From Paraferrimonas haliotis (GTDB lineage Bacteria; Pseudomonadota; Gammaproteobacteria; Enterobacterales; Shewanellaceae): a stretch of DNA of 64,000 bases. The stretch covers positions 124,001-188,000 of the forward strand of contig NZ_NRRB01000001.1 in the NCBI RefSeq assembly GCF_002282895.1, written 5' to 3'. A program made the position numbers and the translations under genes. How positions within the stretch are numbered: the stretch's first letter is position 1; every line of letters starts with the position of its first letter. Of the stretch, positions 45,964 through 57,345 are shown in pieces. Under the pieces are notes generated by a model. It saw nothing but the letters and a program-made list of their open reading frames with translations, had not been told where the DNA came from and did no database searches.

Positions 45964-46513
45964 GATAGGTTCCTTCAACTTGCTTGAGCAAATTGACCTT
46001 ATTTTCGTTTAGGTCGGCGAATAAACCGACTCCGGTGAGGTCGAAGTCGTCGCCCTCAACAAACAATGCTTTATTGGAAGTCATTATCATACTGTTTAAG
46101 TCAACTTCCAAGTAGCTGGTGGTAATGTTCTTGATGGGCTCGTTAGGGCTTATGGCCTCAATAAGCACGCCCTCTTCAAGCAGAACGTTTTGAGTGTCGT
46201 TATTTAAGGTGCCGGTTTTAGCGCTTAATTGCCACTGCGAGCCGCCCTCATTTGGAAACACATTATAGCGAGGGGCGCCAAAAATGGTTAAGTTAAGTGC
46301 TTGATAATGCTCCATGCTGTCGGCGTGAACACGACTGCTTAGGTTGCCCGCTTCGTCGTAAACTCGAGAGTTCAGCTCGGTGGCAACAAAATCCGGTTGG
46401 TAAGTGCCATCATCGGCGGATGATTGATCCGCTGCCCGTTTTTGTTGCACCTGCCAATACAAACCGGTGGCAATGGCAAACATGAGTAAGGTAATGATGG
46501 TGACTCGGCTCAT
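45953..46513 (-). CDS. lptC: LPS export protein LptC
   Basis: 186 residues. One N-terminal membrane anchor (about 4-23), then the LptC jellyroll: ELNSRVYDEAGNLSSRVHADSMEHY and SYLEVDLNSMIMTSNKALFVEG. Hands LPS from LptB2FG to LptA. ATGA overlap with kdsC. Confidence 0.93.
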   Translation of the reverse strand: MSRVTIITLLMFAIATGLYWQVQQKRAADQSSADDGTYQPDFVATELNSRVYDEAGNLSSRVHADSMEHYQALNLTIFGAPRYNVFPNEGGSQWQLSAKTGTLNNDTQNVLLEEGVLIEAISPNEPIKNITTSYLEVDLNSMIMTSNKALFVEGDDFDLTGVGLFADLNENKVNLLKQVEGTYHVE

Positions 46514-47061
46514 ATGCTTAATCCTTTGGCGTCGTCGAGTTTATTTTGACTGAGCAATATCAAATCGGCCAGTTCGCGCACTGCGCCATGACCGCCATTA
46601 ATGCTGGTGGTGAATAAACAGTGTTGGCGCACAATCGGGTGTGCATCGTTTACCGCGACGCTTAAGCCGACTTCTTGCATGACCGGTAAATCCACTAAGT
46701 CATCGCCAATATAAGCCACTTGTTCGCGGCGTAATTTAAGCTCGCTGATTAAGTTTTGGTAAACCGAAATCTTGTCTTCAATACCTTGGTAAATGTGTTC
46801 AATCCCAAGGGCTGTCATGCGCTGCTGTACAAGTGTTGATTTACGCCCTGTGATCACCGCGACGATGATATTGGCCGATTGCAGGGCTTTTACCCCATAG
46901 CCGTCGCGAGTGTGAAAGGCTTTTAGCTCTTCACCGCTGTTGCCTAGATAAATACGGCCATCGGAAAACACGCCGTCGACATCGCATATTAGCAGTTTAA
47001 CTTGGCTTGCGGCATTCCAAACCTCGTCAGTTACAGGGCCATATAAGGTATTTTTACTCAT
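46510..47061 (-). CDS. kdsC: Kdo 8-phosphate phosphatase
   Basis: 183 residues of the HAD superfamily. Motif I LICDVDGVFSDGRIYLG (two catalytic Asp), motif II VITGR, motif IV YIGDDLVDLPVM. Dephosphorylates Kdo 8-phosphate in LPS core synthesis. One-base overlap (TAATG) with kdsD. Confidence 0.96.
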   Translation of the reverse strand: MSKNTLYGPVTDEVWNAASQVKLLICDVDGVFSDGRIYLGNSGEELKAFHTRDGYGVKALQSANIIVAVITGRKSTLVQQRMTALGIEHIYQGIEDKISVYQNLISELKLRREQVAYIGDDLVDLPVMQEVGLSVAVNDAHPIVRQHCLFTTSINGGHGAVRELADLILLSQNKLDDAKGLSI

Positions 47062-48041
47062 TAAATAACTCCTGCTCTAACCAGATCCAACATGTTTAAT
47101 GCGCCAATCGGACGCCGCTCTTCATCCACTAGCAACAAACCATTGATGTTGTGTTGCTCCATTAAGTTTAGTGCTTGAGCGGCCAAAACGTCGCCGTTTA
47201 AGGTAACGCAGTCGGTGGTCATCACATCAGAAATTGGGGTGTTGCGCAAATCCACACCAGCGTCAATAACACGGCGTAAATCGCCATCGGTAAATAAGCC
47301 CAGCAGTTGCTGTTGGTCATTCACGATGGCGGTCATGCCCAAGCCTTTAGCACTAATTTCTAGCAGGCTGGTGGCAATGGACTGGTCTGGGGTTACTCGC
47401 GGTAGGCCATCCCCTTTGTGCATAATATCGGACACTTTTAACAGCAGTTTACGCCCCAGTGAGCCGCCAGGATGTGAGAGCGCAAAATCGTCAGCGGTGA
47501 AACCGCGAGCTTGTAACAGAGCAACCGCCAGAGCGTCGCCCATGACCAGCGTAGCAGTGGTGCTTGATGTGGGGGCTAAACCAAGCGGGCAGGCTTCTTG
47601 CGGGACTTCAATGCACAGGTGAATGTCGGCAATGCTGGCTAGACTGGAACTGGGACGCCCAGTCATCGCGATCAGGGTCAAACCCATGCGTTTAATCACC
47701 GGCATCAAGGTTTGAATTTCATGGGCTTCGCCAGAGTTACTGATGGCGATGACCACGTCGTTTGCCGACAGCATACCTAAATCGCCGTGAGCGGCCTCTC
47801 CAGGGTGCACGAAAAAGGAAGGTGTCCCGGTGCTGGCCAAGGTTGCTGCAATCTTATTGCCGATATGGCCGGACTTACCCATTCCCATCACGATAACTTT
47901 GCCGTTAGCCTTTAAGATGGCTTTACAGGCCGCTACAAACTCGCTGGATTCTATGTATTGATAAAGGTTATCCAAGGCGGTCTTTTCGATATCGACAACC
48001 TGTTTGCCCCAATCGGTAAATTGTTTGTCCTGCAACGCCAT
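47061..48041 (-). CDS. kdsD: arabinose 5-phosphate isomerase KdsD
   Basis: 326 residues from the ATG at 48041, GGAGAG nine bases upstream; the longer frame to 48137 runs back into yrbG. SIS domain with VIVMGMGKSGHIGNKIAATLASTGTPSFFVHPGEAAHGDLGM, then two CBS domains (about 205-326). Converts ribulose 5-phosphate to arabinose 5-phosphate for Kdo. Confidence 0.96.
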   Translation of the reverse strand: MALQDKQFTDWGKQVVDIEKTALDNLYQYIESSEFVAACKAILKANGKVIVMGMGKSGHIGNKIAATLASTGTPSFFVHPGEAAHGDLGMLSANDVVIAISNSGEAHEIQTLMPVIKRMGLTLIAMTGRPSSSLASIADIHLCIEVPQEACPLGLAPTSSTTATLVMGDALAVALLQARGFTADDFALSHPGGSLGRKLLLKVSDIMHKGDGLPRVTPDQSIATSLLEISAKGLGMTAIVNDQQQLLGLFTDGDLRRVIDAGVDLRNTPISDVMTTDCVTLNGDVLAAQALNLMEQHNINGLLLVDEERRPIGALNMLDLVRAGVI

Positions 48042-48066
48042 AGGTCGATGCTCTCCAACTGATTTA

Positions 48067-49044
48067 TTAACTTGAATATTGGCTGGTAAATATAAGGGTT
48101 TGATAGCCAACGAATAACGACAACAGCAATATGCCATGCCAACGTCTTAACTTAAACGGCTTGCCACCCATAATAAGTAATACGGCTAATAAGCCGCTGG
48201 TGGCGAGCATTACGTACAAATCTCTACCGGATGCATTGGCATCCATTTGGCTAGGCGCAATCAATCCAGGAATGGCCAATACCGCTAGAATATTGAAAAT
48301 ATTTGAGCCAACCACGTTGCCCACTGCTAAATCGTCTTCTTTTTTCATTAAGCTGGCAATGCTGGCGGCCAATTCCGGCAAACTGGTACCAACGGCGATA
48401 ATGGTTAAGCCAATCATTAAGTCCGACATGCCAAAATGATGGGCGATACCCACTGCTCCAGTGACGAGCCAGTCAGAGCTCAACGGCAGAATTACGATAC
48501 CAATGAGCAACCAAAATACCGCCGTCTTGGTGGATACGTCGGCAGGAATTTCGTCGTCCGCTTCTTGAGCAAAAGCATCCGGTGCATGTTCTCGCTGTCT
48601 AAAGGCATGCCAAATCAAGTAGCTCATGAGCAGCAAAAAGCCGGCTAATAACACCCCTGCTTCAATAAACGTAAGGAAACCGTCCCAAATGCACCATGCG
48701 GCGAGTAAACTGGCACCAAGCATCATTGGAATCTCTCGCATCAAAGTGCGTGAGTCTACCGCGACCGCTCTTACCGCTGCCGTAACGCCTAAGATAAGAG
48801 TGATGTTAGCAATGTTGGAGCCAATAACGTTGCCAATGGCGGTGTCTGGCCGTCCATCAAGCGAAGCCGTCGCCGCGACAAACATTTCCGGCGCGGAAGA
48901 TCCCATGGCAACAATGGTTAGGCCGATAAGTAGCGGCGGCAATCCAAGATTACGAGCGAACGCGGATGCGCCATAAACAAATCGGTCAGCACTCCAAATG
49001 AGGGCCAGCAATCCGCCAATCAGTAAAGCTACGTTAATTAACAT
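48067..49044 (-). CDS. yrbG: CaCA-family sodium/calcium exchanger YrbG
   Basis: 325 residues with about ten membrane helices in two homologous halves. Ion-binding alpha repeats: MGSSAPEMFVAATASLDG...AIGNVIGSNIANI and VGTSLPELAASIASLMKKEDDLAVGNVVGSNIFNI. Heads the kdsD-lpt operon as in E. coli, divergent from mlaF with about 150 bp between. Confidence 0.95.
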   Translation of the reverse strand: MLINVALLIGGLLALIWSADRFVYGASAFARNLGLPPLLIGLTIVAMGSSAPEMFVAATASLDGRPDTAIGNVIGSNIANITLILGVTAAVRAVAVDSRTLMREIPMMLGASLLAAWCIWDGFLTFIEAGVLLAGFLLLMSYLIWHAFRQREHAPDAFAQEADDEIPADVSTKTAVFWLLIGIVILPLSSDWLVTGAVGIAHHFGMSDLMIGLTIIAVGTSLPELAASIASLMKKEDDLAVGNVVGSNIFNILAVLAIPGLIAPSQMDANASGRDLYVMLATSGLLAVLLIMGGKPFKLRRWHGILLLSLFVGYQTLIFTSQYSS

Positions 49045-49195
49045 TATTAACCGTTCAAAATGATCGAATCGGCTATTTTCGCTGTTTCAGTAAACAATTG
49101 GAAGTATCGAAGCGCTAAACTTGTGTCGCGCTTAGCAAAAAGCGTAAACTTATACACTGTTTGCCGCTTTAGAATGCGGCTATTAGGCCGCCATA

Positions 49196-50011
49196 ATGAG
49201 AAATAAAATGGGTCAAGGAACACCATTAATTGAAGTTAATCAGTTACGATTTAGTCGTGGTGATCGGGTCATCTTTGATGACATCTCGCTGACCATTCCT
49301 AAAGGCAAAGTAACCGCCATCATGGGGCCTTCAGGTATTGGTAAAACTACCTTATTGAAGTTGCTGGGTGGTCAGTTAGCTCCGGATAGGGGGGAAGTGC
49401 GGTTTGATGGCCACGACATAAATAAGCTAAATCGTAAAACGCTTTACCAAGTGCGACGTAGAATGAGCATGCTGTTTCAAAGCGGGGCGCTGTTCACCGA
49501 CATGAACGTGTTTGACAACGTCGCCTTTCCGTTGCGAGAGCACAGTAATCTTCCCGACGAATTGATAGAAAAGTTGGTGCTAATGAAGCTGCAAGCGGTT
49601 GGCCTTCGTGGTGCCAGCAAGCTCATGCCCTCAGAGCTTTCCGGCGGCATGCAACGACGAGCTGCGCTGGCGAGAGCCATTGCCTTAGAGCCAGAGTTGG
49701 TGCTGTTTGACGAGCCGTTTACTGGGCAAGATCCGATTTCCATGGGAGTGTTGGTCAAACTCATTAAAGATTTGACTCAAGCGCTCTCGCTGACCTCTGT
49801 GGTGGTGTCGCACGATGTTGATGAGGTATTGTCCATTGCCGATTTTGTCTACGTAATTGCAGATAAACGCATCATCGCCGAAGGAACGCCCAAGCAATTG
49901 CAGCAACGGCAGGACCCAGAGTTGGTTCAGTTTTTACGTGGGCGCGCCGATGGTCCGGTTCCTTTTCACATGCAAGCACAGGACTACATGAAGGAGCTAC
50001 AGGGTGATTGA
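49196..50011 (+). CDS. mlaF: phospholipid ABC transporter ATPase MlaF
   Basis: 271 residues. Walker [45 protein letters not shown] (near-identical to E. coli MlaF), signature [17 protein letters not shown], Walker [13 protein letters not shown]. Drives MlaFEDB in keeping phospholipid asymmetry in the outer membrane. An in-frame ATG four codons later is also possible. Overlaps mlaE by 8 bp. Confidence 0.97.
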   Translation: MRNKMGQGTPLIEVNQLRFSRGDRVIFDDISLTIPKGKVTAIMGPSGIGKTTLLKLLGGQLAPDRGEVRFDGHDINKLNRKTLYQVRRRMSMLFQSGALFTDMNVFDNVAFPLREHSNLPDELIEKLVLMKLQAVGLRGASKLMPSELSGGMQRRAALARAIALEPELVLFDEPFTGQDPISMGVLVKLIKDLTQALSLTSVVVSHDVDEVLSIADFVYVIADKRIIAEGTPKQLQQRQDPELVQFLRGRADGPVPFHMQAQDYMKELQGD

Positions 50012-50783
50012 ATGGATTCGTAAAGTAGGGGTTAACACCTTAGCTTGGGTTGCAAGTCTTGGCCGAGCAACCTTAATGTTACTGTCGGCACTCATCGCCA
50101 AACCGACGCCTAAAAAGAGCTTTCCCCTGTTGGTGCGACAGCTGTACGTACTAGGAGTGCAGTCGGTTTCCATAATCGTGATTTCGGGTCTCTTTATTGG
50201 CATGGTCATTGGCCTACAAGGCTATACCATATTGGTCGGTTTTGGCGCCGAAGAAAGTTTAGGGCCTATGGTGGCACTGTCGTTGTTGAGAGAGTTAGGC
50301 CCGGTGGTCACGGCGCTGCTGTTTGCCGGGCGAGCGGGCTCTGCACTCACCGCAGAAATCGGCTTAATGAAGGCGACTGAGCAGCTATCCAGCATGGAAA
50401 TGATGGCGGTAGACCCGCTGCGACAAGTAATTGCTCCGCGATTTTGGGCTGGAGTGATCAGCATGCCCTTGCTAGCCTTAATGTTTACCGCCGTTGGTAT
50501 TTGGGGCGGTCAGTTGGTTGGGGTGGATTGGAAAGGCATCGACAGTGGTGCCTTTTGGAGCATTTTGCAGGCGTCGGTTGAGTGGCGCCAAGATATTGTG
50601 AATTGCATCATCAAAAGTACGGTGTTTGCTTTTGTCGTGACCTGGATTTCGGTTTACAAGGGCTATGACGCCACACCGAACCCAGAAGGAATCAGTCGGG
50701 CAACAACGGCAACGGTGGTGCATTCTTCGTTGGCGGTGTTAGCCCTAGACTTCGTCTTAACCGCAATTATGTTTGGGAAATAA
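50004..50783 (+). CDS. mlaE: phospholipid ABC transporter permease MlaE
   Basis: 259 residues starting with GTG inside the end of mlaF. Five or six membrane segments; [53 protein letters not shown] is the MlaE signature. Permease of the Mla complex. Confidence 0.97.
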   Translation: MIEWIRKVGVNTLAWVASLGRATLMLLSALIAKPTPKKSFPLLVRQLYVLGVQSVSIIVISGLFIGMVIGLQGYTILVGFGAEESLGPMVALSLLRELGPVVTALLFAGRAGSALTAEIGLMKATEQLSSMEMMAVDPLRQVIAPRFWAGVISMPLLALMFTAVGIWGGQLVGVDWKGIDSGAFWSILQASVEWRQDIVNCIIKSTVFAFVVTWISVYKGYDATPNPEGISRATTATVVHSSLAVLALDFVLTAIMFGK

Positions 50784-50787
50784 CAAG

Positions 50788-51261
50788 ATGTCGAAACAAC
50801 AAATGGAACTTTTGGTCGGTGGTTTTATCTTAGCAGGTATCGGGGCACTCTTGGTGCTGACCATTAAGGTAGCCAATGTCGACCTGAGCCAATCGAAAGA
50901 CAGTTACTCGGTTGAGGCGGTGTTTGACAATATTGGCAGTTTAAAGGTCCGCTCTCCGGTTAAAGTGGGCGGTGTGGTTGTTGGTCGAGTAAGCGCCATT
51001 GAATTAGACCGGCAATTGTTGTCTCCCAAAGTCACCTTGCGTCTTGATGGCCGCTACCGAGATTTTTCAGAAAACTCCAGCGTGTCTATTTTGACGTCTG
51101 GATTGTTGGGCGAACAGTACGTTGGCCTAGAGCCGGGTTTTATTGATGAAGATACCGAATTATTAACAGACGGCGATACCATTCATGACACCCGATCAGC
51201 CATAGTCCTTGAAGATTTGATAGGGCAATTTTTATACAGCATGAAGTCGGATAAAAACTAA
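50788..51261 (+). CDS. mlaD: MCE-domain lipid carrier MlaD
   Basis: 157 residues from the ATG at 50788 (a TTG-started frame adds five). One N-terminal membrane helix (about 7-25), then the MCE domain: YSVEAVFDNIGSLKVRSPVKVGGVVVGRV, LTSGLLGEQYVGLEPG. Hexameric ring between permease and MlaC. Ends in a TAATG one-base overlap with mlaC. Confidence 0.95.
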   Translation: MSKQQMELLVGGFILAGIGALLVLTIKVANVDLSQSKDSYSVEAVFDNIGSLKVRSPVKVGGVVVGRVSAIELDRQLLSPKVTLRLDGRYRDFSENSSVSILTSGLLGEQYVGLEPGFIDEDTELLTDGDTIHDTRSAIVLEDLIGQFLYSMKSDKN

Positions 51262-51929
51262 TGAGCTATTTTTCCCGTTACCAACATTCTTTCCTTAGCT
51301 TTGTTTTGATTGTGTGTGCCTCGCTTATTTGCTCAAACGCAATGGCGGACGAGGTCAATCGCAACGACCCTTATGAAATGATGAAACAAGTGTCAGAGCT
51401 AACCTTTGAGCGTTTTCATCAAGACCAAGCTTTGATTAAAGAAGATCCTAACCATCTGAAAGTCATTGTACGCGAAGAGATGATGCCCTATGTCGATGGC
51501 CCATACGCTTCCTACAAAGTGCTTGGCCGTTATTTACGACAAACCACTAAGCCTCAGCGAGACGCCTTTGTTGAAGCCTTCAGTGACTACATGATTACCA
51601 CCTATGCTCAAGCATTTACTGAATATACCAACCAACGGGTAACCTTTGCCCCAGCACAGGATTTCAGCCAACAAAAAATCGTGTCGGTTGGGGTCAATAT
51701 TGTGGAAAGTGGGCGTCCTGACATTAAGCTGCAATTTAAAGCGCGTCGTTTAAAAAACGGTGAATGGAGAGCGTTCGATATGGTGGCAGAAGGCGTCAGT
51801 TTACTGGCCTCAAGACAGTCCGAGATCGGTGCGATGATTCGTCGCGAAGGCATCGACAAGGTTATTGAAGAGCTTGCCAGTAAAGGTGATATCGACATTC
51901 GCCCGAAACAAACGCGCAAGGCCAATTGA
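51261..51929 (+). CDS. mlaC: periplasmic phospholipid-binding protein MlaC
   Basis: 222 residues. Signal peptide ends CSNAMA. MlaC fold: VREEMMPYVDGPYASYKVLGRYLRQTTKPQRDAFVEAFSDYMITTYAQAF, then VNIVESGRPDIKLQFKARRL. Shuttles phospholipid between MlaFEDB and the outer-membrane MlaA. Its TGA overlaps the mlaB ATG. Confidence 0.95.
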   Translation: MSYFSRYQHSFLSFVLIVCASLICSNAMADEVNRNDPYEMMKQVSELTFERFHQDQALIKEDPNHLKVIVREEMMPYVDGPYASYKVLGRYLRQTTKPQRDAFVEAFSDYMITTYAQAFTEYTNQRVTFAPAQDFSQQKIVSVGVNIVESGRPDIKLQFKARRLKNGEWRAFDMVAEGVSLLASRQSEIGAMIRREGIDKVIEELASKGDIDIRPKQTRKAN

Positions 51930-52231
51930 TGATATCCACCGAACGACACGATACCTGTTTGCGGATAATGGGCGAGCTGAATCAGAGCCAGGTAGCAAAA
52001 CTTGCGCAAACGGATGACTATCGCTTAGATAACGCGGTAGACTGTATCGACCTCAGTCAGGTTAGTTTTATTGATAGCGCCGGAGTGGCGCTGCTGGTGC
52101 ACTGGTATGGACAACAAGGCGGTGCGTTAACATTCACCGGCGTGAGCTCTCAGCTCATTGATCTTGCTAACCTTTATGACTTACCCATTTTTTCAGCTGA
52201 GCCCTTTAATCCAGCCTCGGCTGACCAATAA
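51929..52231 (+). CDS. mlaB: STAS-domain protein MlaB
   Basis: 100 residues from the ATG at 51929, overlapping the mlaC stop (TGATG). STAS signature VDCIDLSQVSFIDSAGVALLVHWYGQQGG with the conserved Asp-Ser. Binds MlaF to stabilise the ABC complex. Confidence 0.93.
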   Translation: MISTERHDTCLRIMGELNQSQVAKLAQTDDYRLDNAVDCIDLSQVSFIDSAGVALLVHWYGQQGGALTFTGVSSQLIDLANLYDLPIFSAEPFNPASADQ

Positions 52232-52252
52232 TTGAAACGATAGGATCGCTAA

Positions 52253-53765
<1,513 letters not shown>

Positions 53766-53766
53766 C

Positions 53767-53798
53767 AAAAAAGCCTCTTACCCAAGCGGGCAAGAGGC
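53767..53798 (-). terminator. terminator of the PepSY gene
   Basis: GCCTCTT/AAGAGGC stem (53773-53779 with 53792-53798) with inner C-G pairs; on the minus strand followed by TTTTTT. On the plus strand the T-run after it is poor, so it may stop murA only weakly. Confidence 0.75.
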
Positions 53799-53806
53799 CT
53801 TAACAA

Positions 53807-55021
53807 TTATTGCGGCGCAGTCAATACGGGAGAGTATGGCGGCGTCGCTTTTCGTTCCGTCATTGTCGATTGCAGAGTTAAGTAAATGCTCGCCAGTACG
53901 ATGGCAAGCGATACCCAGCCCCACAAACCAAGCCAGCCAAAACGACCGTTATTGTGCCTTTGAATGCGTTGGTAGCACATGCGCATACCGCTTAAGCAGA
54001 GGAACGTCAGAATGAGTCCAAAAGCCACCCAAATCAGTTTTACCTCTAATCCGCCAAAGTTGCCATAATGCAGGGGGTCCATGGTGTGGTCTAGACGATC
54101 CCAAAACGGCAACTCTTGGGCTTTGATGACTCGGGTAACCTCACCGGTTTCAACGTCGACGTTAACGGTGTTGGCCCGTTCACGAATCAATATTGTGCCA
54201 TCTTGCCCCCACGCGACAAAACGTGCCTTGCTGTTTCTTGGATAGAAAAAACGGGTCACCGCAAGCTCGGGTCGTGCTTCTTCAACGCGGGTTAGTATTG
54301 TATCGAGGTACAACAGAGAAGCTTGTTCTGCCGGCTGCTCTATTTGCGCAGAACCACCACGAGGTCCCTTAGTTTGTCCAAACTTTGATACGGCATCGTA
54401 AAAGTACCAGAGGCCCGACAATGCCATTATCAGTACGAACCAAAAGCTGGTTAACCCAAGCCATTTGTGCCAATCCGCCCAACTAGAGCGCTTGGCGTTA
54501 AGCTTTTGTTTGGGCAGTTTGGTAAACCCTTGCCACCATTTTCGATACACAAAAGGGGCTGTAATCAGCAAACCTAGTAGACAGATTGAGGTAGCCGTAA
54601 CAATAATCGAGCCCCATTTGGGGATGGATAAATTGGCGTGCAAGCGCTTCAAAAAGCTCGCAATTCGTGACGGACTGCCTTCGCCGGTTAATTCGCCGGT
54701 CGCTTGATCAAAATAGACGTAAAGAGTCTTGCCATCTTTTATCAAATAGATTTCACCGGCGAGGTAGCTTTGAGGCCTTACTCTACCCCCGTGAATTTGC
54801 CAGCCGGGATACTGTTGACGAAGATTGTTTTCCGCCGCTACCCAGTTAACTTTTTCAAAAGGCTCTGAGCTGACGCCGCGATACTTACTGTCCCAGATAT
54901 ATTGTAGCTCGTAGCTTACGGTGGCTAGGGTGCCGGTAAAGCACACCCACGCCAGTAAAATCGAGAAAACGAATCCGAAATAGTGATGAAAGTTAAACCA
55001 CTGTTTTGCATTAAGTTTCAT
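53807..55021 (-). CDS. PepSY-associated inner-membrane protein (iron uptake)
   Basis: 404 residues with four predicted membrane helices (about 12-35, 140-165, 195-220, 340-365, plus a terminal one). PepSY region between the first two: WQIHGGRVRPQSYLAGEIYLIKDGKTLYVYFDQATGELTG; WADWHKWLGLTSFWFVLIMALSGLWYF follows. Members beside siderophore receptors are thought to reduce or release ferric siderophores at the inner membrane; this is inference. 15 bp after the receptor gene, so it shares the Fur-controlled transcript. Confidence 0.88.
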   Translation of the reverse strand: MKLNAKQWFNFHHYFGFVFSILLAWVCFTGTLATVSYELQYIWDSKYRGVSSEPFEKVNWVAAENNLRQQYPGWQIHGGRVRPQSYLAGEIYLIKDGKTLYVYFDQATGELTGEGSPSRIASFLKRLHANLSIPKWGSIIVTATSICLLGLLITAPFVYRKWWQGFTKLPKQKLNAKRSSWADWHKWLGLTSFWFVLIMALSGLWYFYDAVSKFGQTKGPRGGSAQIEQPAEQASLLYLDTILTRVEEARPELAVTRFFYPRNSKARFVAWGQDGTILIRERANTVNVDVETGEVTRVIKAQELPFWDRLDHTMDPLHYGNFGGLEVKLIWVAFGLILTFLCLSGMRMCYQRIQRHNNGRFGWLGLWGWVSLAIVLASIYLTLQSTMTERKATPPYSPVLTAPQ

Positions 55022-55036
55022 TGATGCAATTAGCCT

Positions 55037-57163
55037 TTAAAACGCCATGGATACAGAGGCTTTGAAGTAGCGCCCCTGTCCTGCAGTTACATCGCTGTAT
55101 GAGCCGCCGTCTAAATAATCAACATCTAAAAGGTTCTCTACATTGACTCGAAAATCCATTTGGTAATCGTTTATTTTCCATTGGTATGAGGCGCCAGCAT
55201 CAAAGCGCGTGTAAGCATCTTTAGTGATGGTGTTTTCAAGGTTGGCGTAGCGCTCACCAACGTGCACCATACCCAAATTAAAGGCCAGATTGTCACTCAT
55301 CAAGTAACGAGCCCAGGCGTTAGCGCTGAACTTGGGCGCATCGATTGGGGTATTATCTTGATACAGGTTGTGCTCAACGTATTTGGCGTCAAGGGTCATG
55401 GCAGAGGCCATCAAAAACCACTTTTCTGAAAGGCGACCGGCAGCAGAGGCTTCAAAACCGCGATGTCTTTGTTCACCATCTTGAAGGGTAATGGTTTCTT
55501 CGGGCTTGGTTGGGTTTTCGGTATCCAAGGTCAATACGATGTTGGTTTTGCGAATATCAAAAGCCGCCGCGGTTAGCATTAATCCACCGTTGAACAATTC
55601 GACTTTGGCACCCAATTCAATGGACTTAGACAGCTCTGGATCCAAGTTTTTACCAAAGTTCAAATCGTCTTGATCCGTCACAATGGTATTCGGTTCGAAG
55701 CTTTCAGAATAGTTGGCGTAAATGGAAGAGTTTTCACTGGGATGATAAATCAATCCAAAACGGGGCAAGAAAGTGTCGCTGTCGCCTAAGCCATCGCCGC
55801 TTTCGTTAATGTCTTGGCGATACTGGTCGAAACGGCCGCCTATGAGCACTTGCCAATGTTCATTCAGAGTCATTAAGTCTTGAAAGTAGACACCGTAGTA
55901 GATGTATTCTGAAGGCACCCCTTTGTCCACCGTGTTAAAGTCTAAATCCGGTGCCGGTGGTAAAGGCTGACCTGGGGTAATGGTCATGGCAGCGCCACGG
56001 TCGCGACGGGTTTGGTAAAAATAATCTACGCCGTTGAAACCAACCAGTAGGTTATGGTCAACACCAAAAGCTTGCGCCTCGCCGGTTAAATCAACATAAA
56101 AGGTTTTGTATTGCCAATCATCTTCACGGTCGAATGGGCTAATGGTGTAGGTTTCTACCCCCGTGTTTGGATCGACATTGTAGGAACTGGCACTCGGGAG
56201 TGAATCGAAACGTTGTCGATAAAACAGTTGATGGTTAGCGCCCATTTTTAGTTGAAAATCGGAGCCAAGATAAATGGTGAGATCCGCACCGTAGTTTTGG
56301 ATTTCGTTATCTGTGTAGGCCCATGGCATATCCCAAACTCGGTCTTTGCCGCCAATAAGGTTACCATCGTCGTCGAGCCAACCACCAGAGTCGATTCCGG
56401 CTTTATCTTTGGTGATGTCATAATGAACATTGAGCATACCCCAGTTACCAAGATCGCCTTCTAACTGGAAGGAACCCAAGGCGCGGTCTCTAGAATTGTC
56501 TGAACCGTCTTGGTATTGACGCCAAGAGTTAGTGTCTTGCTTTACGATAACCGCTCGCCCGCGCAAAGTTCCGGACTCGTTGAGTGCGCCGCCAAAGTCA
56601 CCTTGAAAGCGAGTGCTACCGTATTCATCGGTGTCAAAGCCTAGGTTAGCAACAGTATGGTAAGTGGGCTTTTTGGTGACCATATTAATTAAGCCACCTG
56701 GCGCGGATTGGCCATAGAGCATGCTAGATGGGCCTTTTAATACTTCTACCCTTTCCAATATTTCAATGGGGTGAACAAAATGAGACCAAACCTGCTGCCC
56801 ATCTTTTAGGTAACCGCTACCGGAAGACGCTTCAAAGCCACGTAAATTGAACACTTGGCGATTCCACTTGGTTGAGCCGGCACTGACACTGGAGTCATTC
56901 AGCAGTACATCACCTAGGGTGCTGGTGAGCTGTTCGTCCATAACGATTTCTGGAATGACTGAAATAGACTGTGGTGTATCTAATATCTCCATAGGGGATC
57001 GCATTGCCCCTGAAGCACTGTCAGGGTTGTAGTCGACAAAGGTACGCCCTTTAACTTGGATCACTTCGTCAACCTGCCCAGAAGGGGTGGCCGCTTGTTC
57101 TTCGGCGAAACTGATGTTGCTTAGGCTTGCTAATACAGCCAAGGAAATGCACGTTTTATTCAT
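55037..57163 (-). CDS. TonB-dependent siderophore receptor
   Basis: 708 residues. Signal peptide ends NISFA. Plug domain: PQSISVIPEIVMDEQLTSTLGDVLLN, FNLRGFEASSGSGYLKDGQ, ERVEVLKGPSSMLYGQSAPGGLINMVTKKP, typical of FhuA/FhuE-type ferric siderophore receptors; barrel ends GRYFKASVSMAF. No N-terminal signalling domain, so no sigma/anti-sigma cascade is expected. Regulated by a Fur box 88 bp upstream. The exact siderophore cannot be read from sequence. Confidence 0.93.
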   Translation of the reverse strand: MNKTCISLAVLASLSNISFAEEQAATPSGQVDEVIQVKGRTFVDYNPDSASGAMRSPMEILDTPQSISVIPEIVMDEQLTSTLGDVLLNDSSVSAGSTKWNRQVFNLRGFEASSGSGYLKDGQQVWSHFVHPIEILERVEVLKGPSSMLYGQSAPGGLINMVTKKPTYHTVANLGFDTDEYGSTRFQGDFGGALNESGTLRGRAVIVKQDTNSWRQYQDGSDNSRDRALGSFQLEGDLGNWGMLNVHYDITKDKAGIDSGGWLDDDGNLIGGKDRVWDMPWAYTDNEIQNYGADLTIYLGSDFQLKMGANHQLFYRQRFDSLPSASSYNVDPNTGVETYTISPFDREDDWQYKTFYVDLTGEAQAFGVDHNLLVGFNGVDYFYQTRRDRGAAMTITPGQPLPPAPDLDFNTVDKGVPSEYIYYGVYFQDLMTLNEHWQVLIGGRFDQYRQDINESGDGLGDSDTFLPRFGLIYHPSENSSIYANYSESFEPNTIVTDQDDLNFGKNLDPELSKSIELGAKVELFNGGLMLTAAAFDIRKTNIVLTLDTENPTKPEETITLQDGEQRHRGFEASAAGRLSEKWFLMASAMTLDAKYVEHNLYQDNTPIDAPKFSANAWARYLMSDNLAFNLGMVHVGERYANLENTITKDAYTRFDAGASYQWKINDYQMDFRVNVENLLDVDYLDGGSYSDVTAGQGRYFKASVSMAF

Positions 57164-57250
57164 TATCTACATCCACTGCTAATCTGTCTCTTGTCAATGA
57201 GACTCATTGGTTTGAACAGCAATGTATAGATATGCGAGAATAGATCAACA

Positions 57251-57269
57251 AATGATAATTATTATCATT
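57251..57269. promoter_or_regulatory. Fur box
   Basis: AATGATAATTATTATCATT is a perfect 9-1-9 inverted repeat and fits the GATAATGATAATCATTATC Fur consensus. Lies in the intergenic region before the siderophore receptor, which should be derepressed in low iron. Confidence 0.92.
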
Positions 57270-57345
57270 TGCATTTGCGAGTTAGGTCACAAGTTTTAGT
57301 GGTTGTGGTTAACTTTTAGACAGAGTTTGTGCCGCTTAGAAGCCA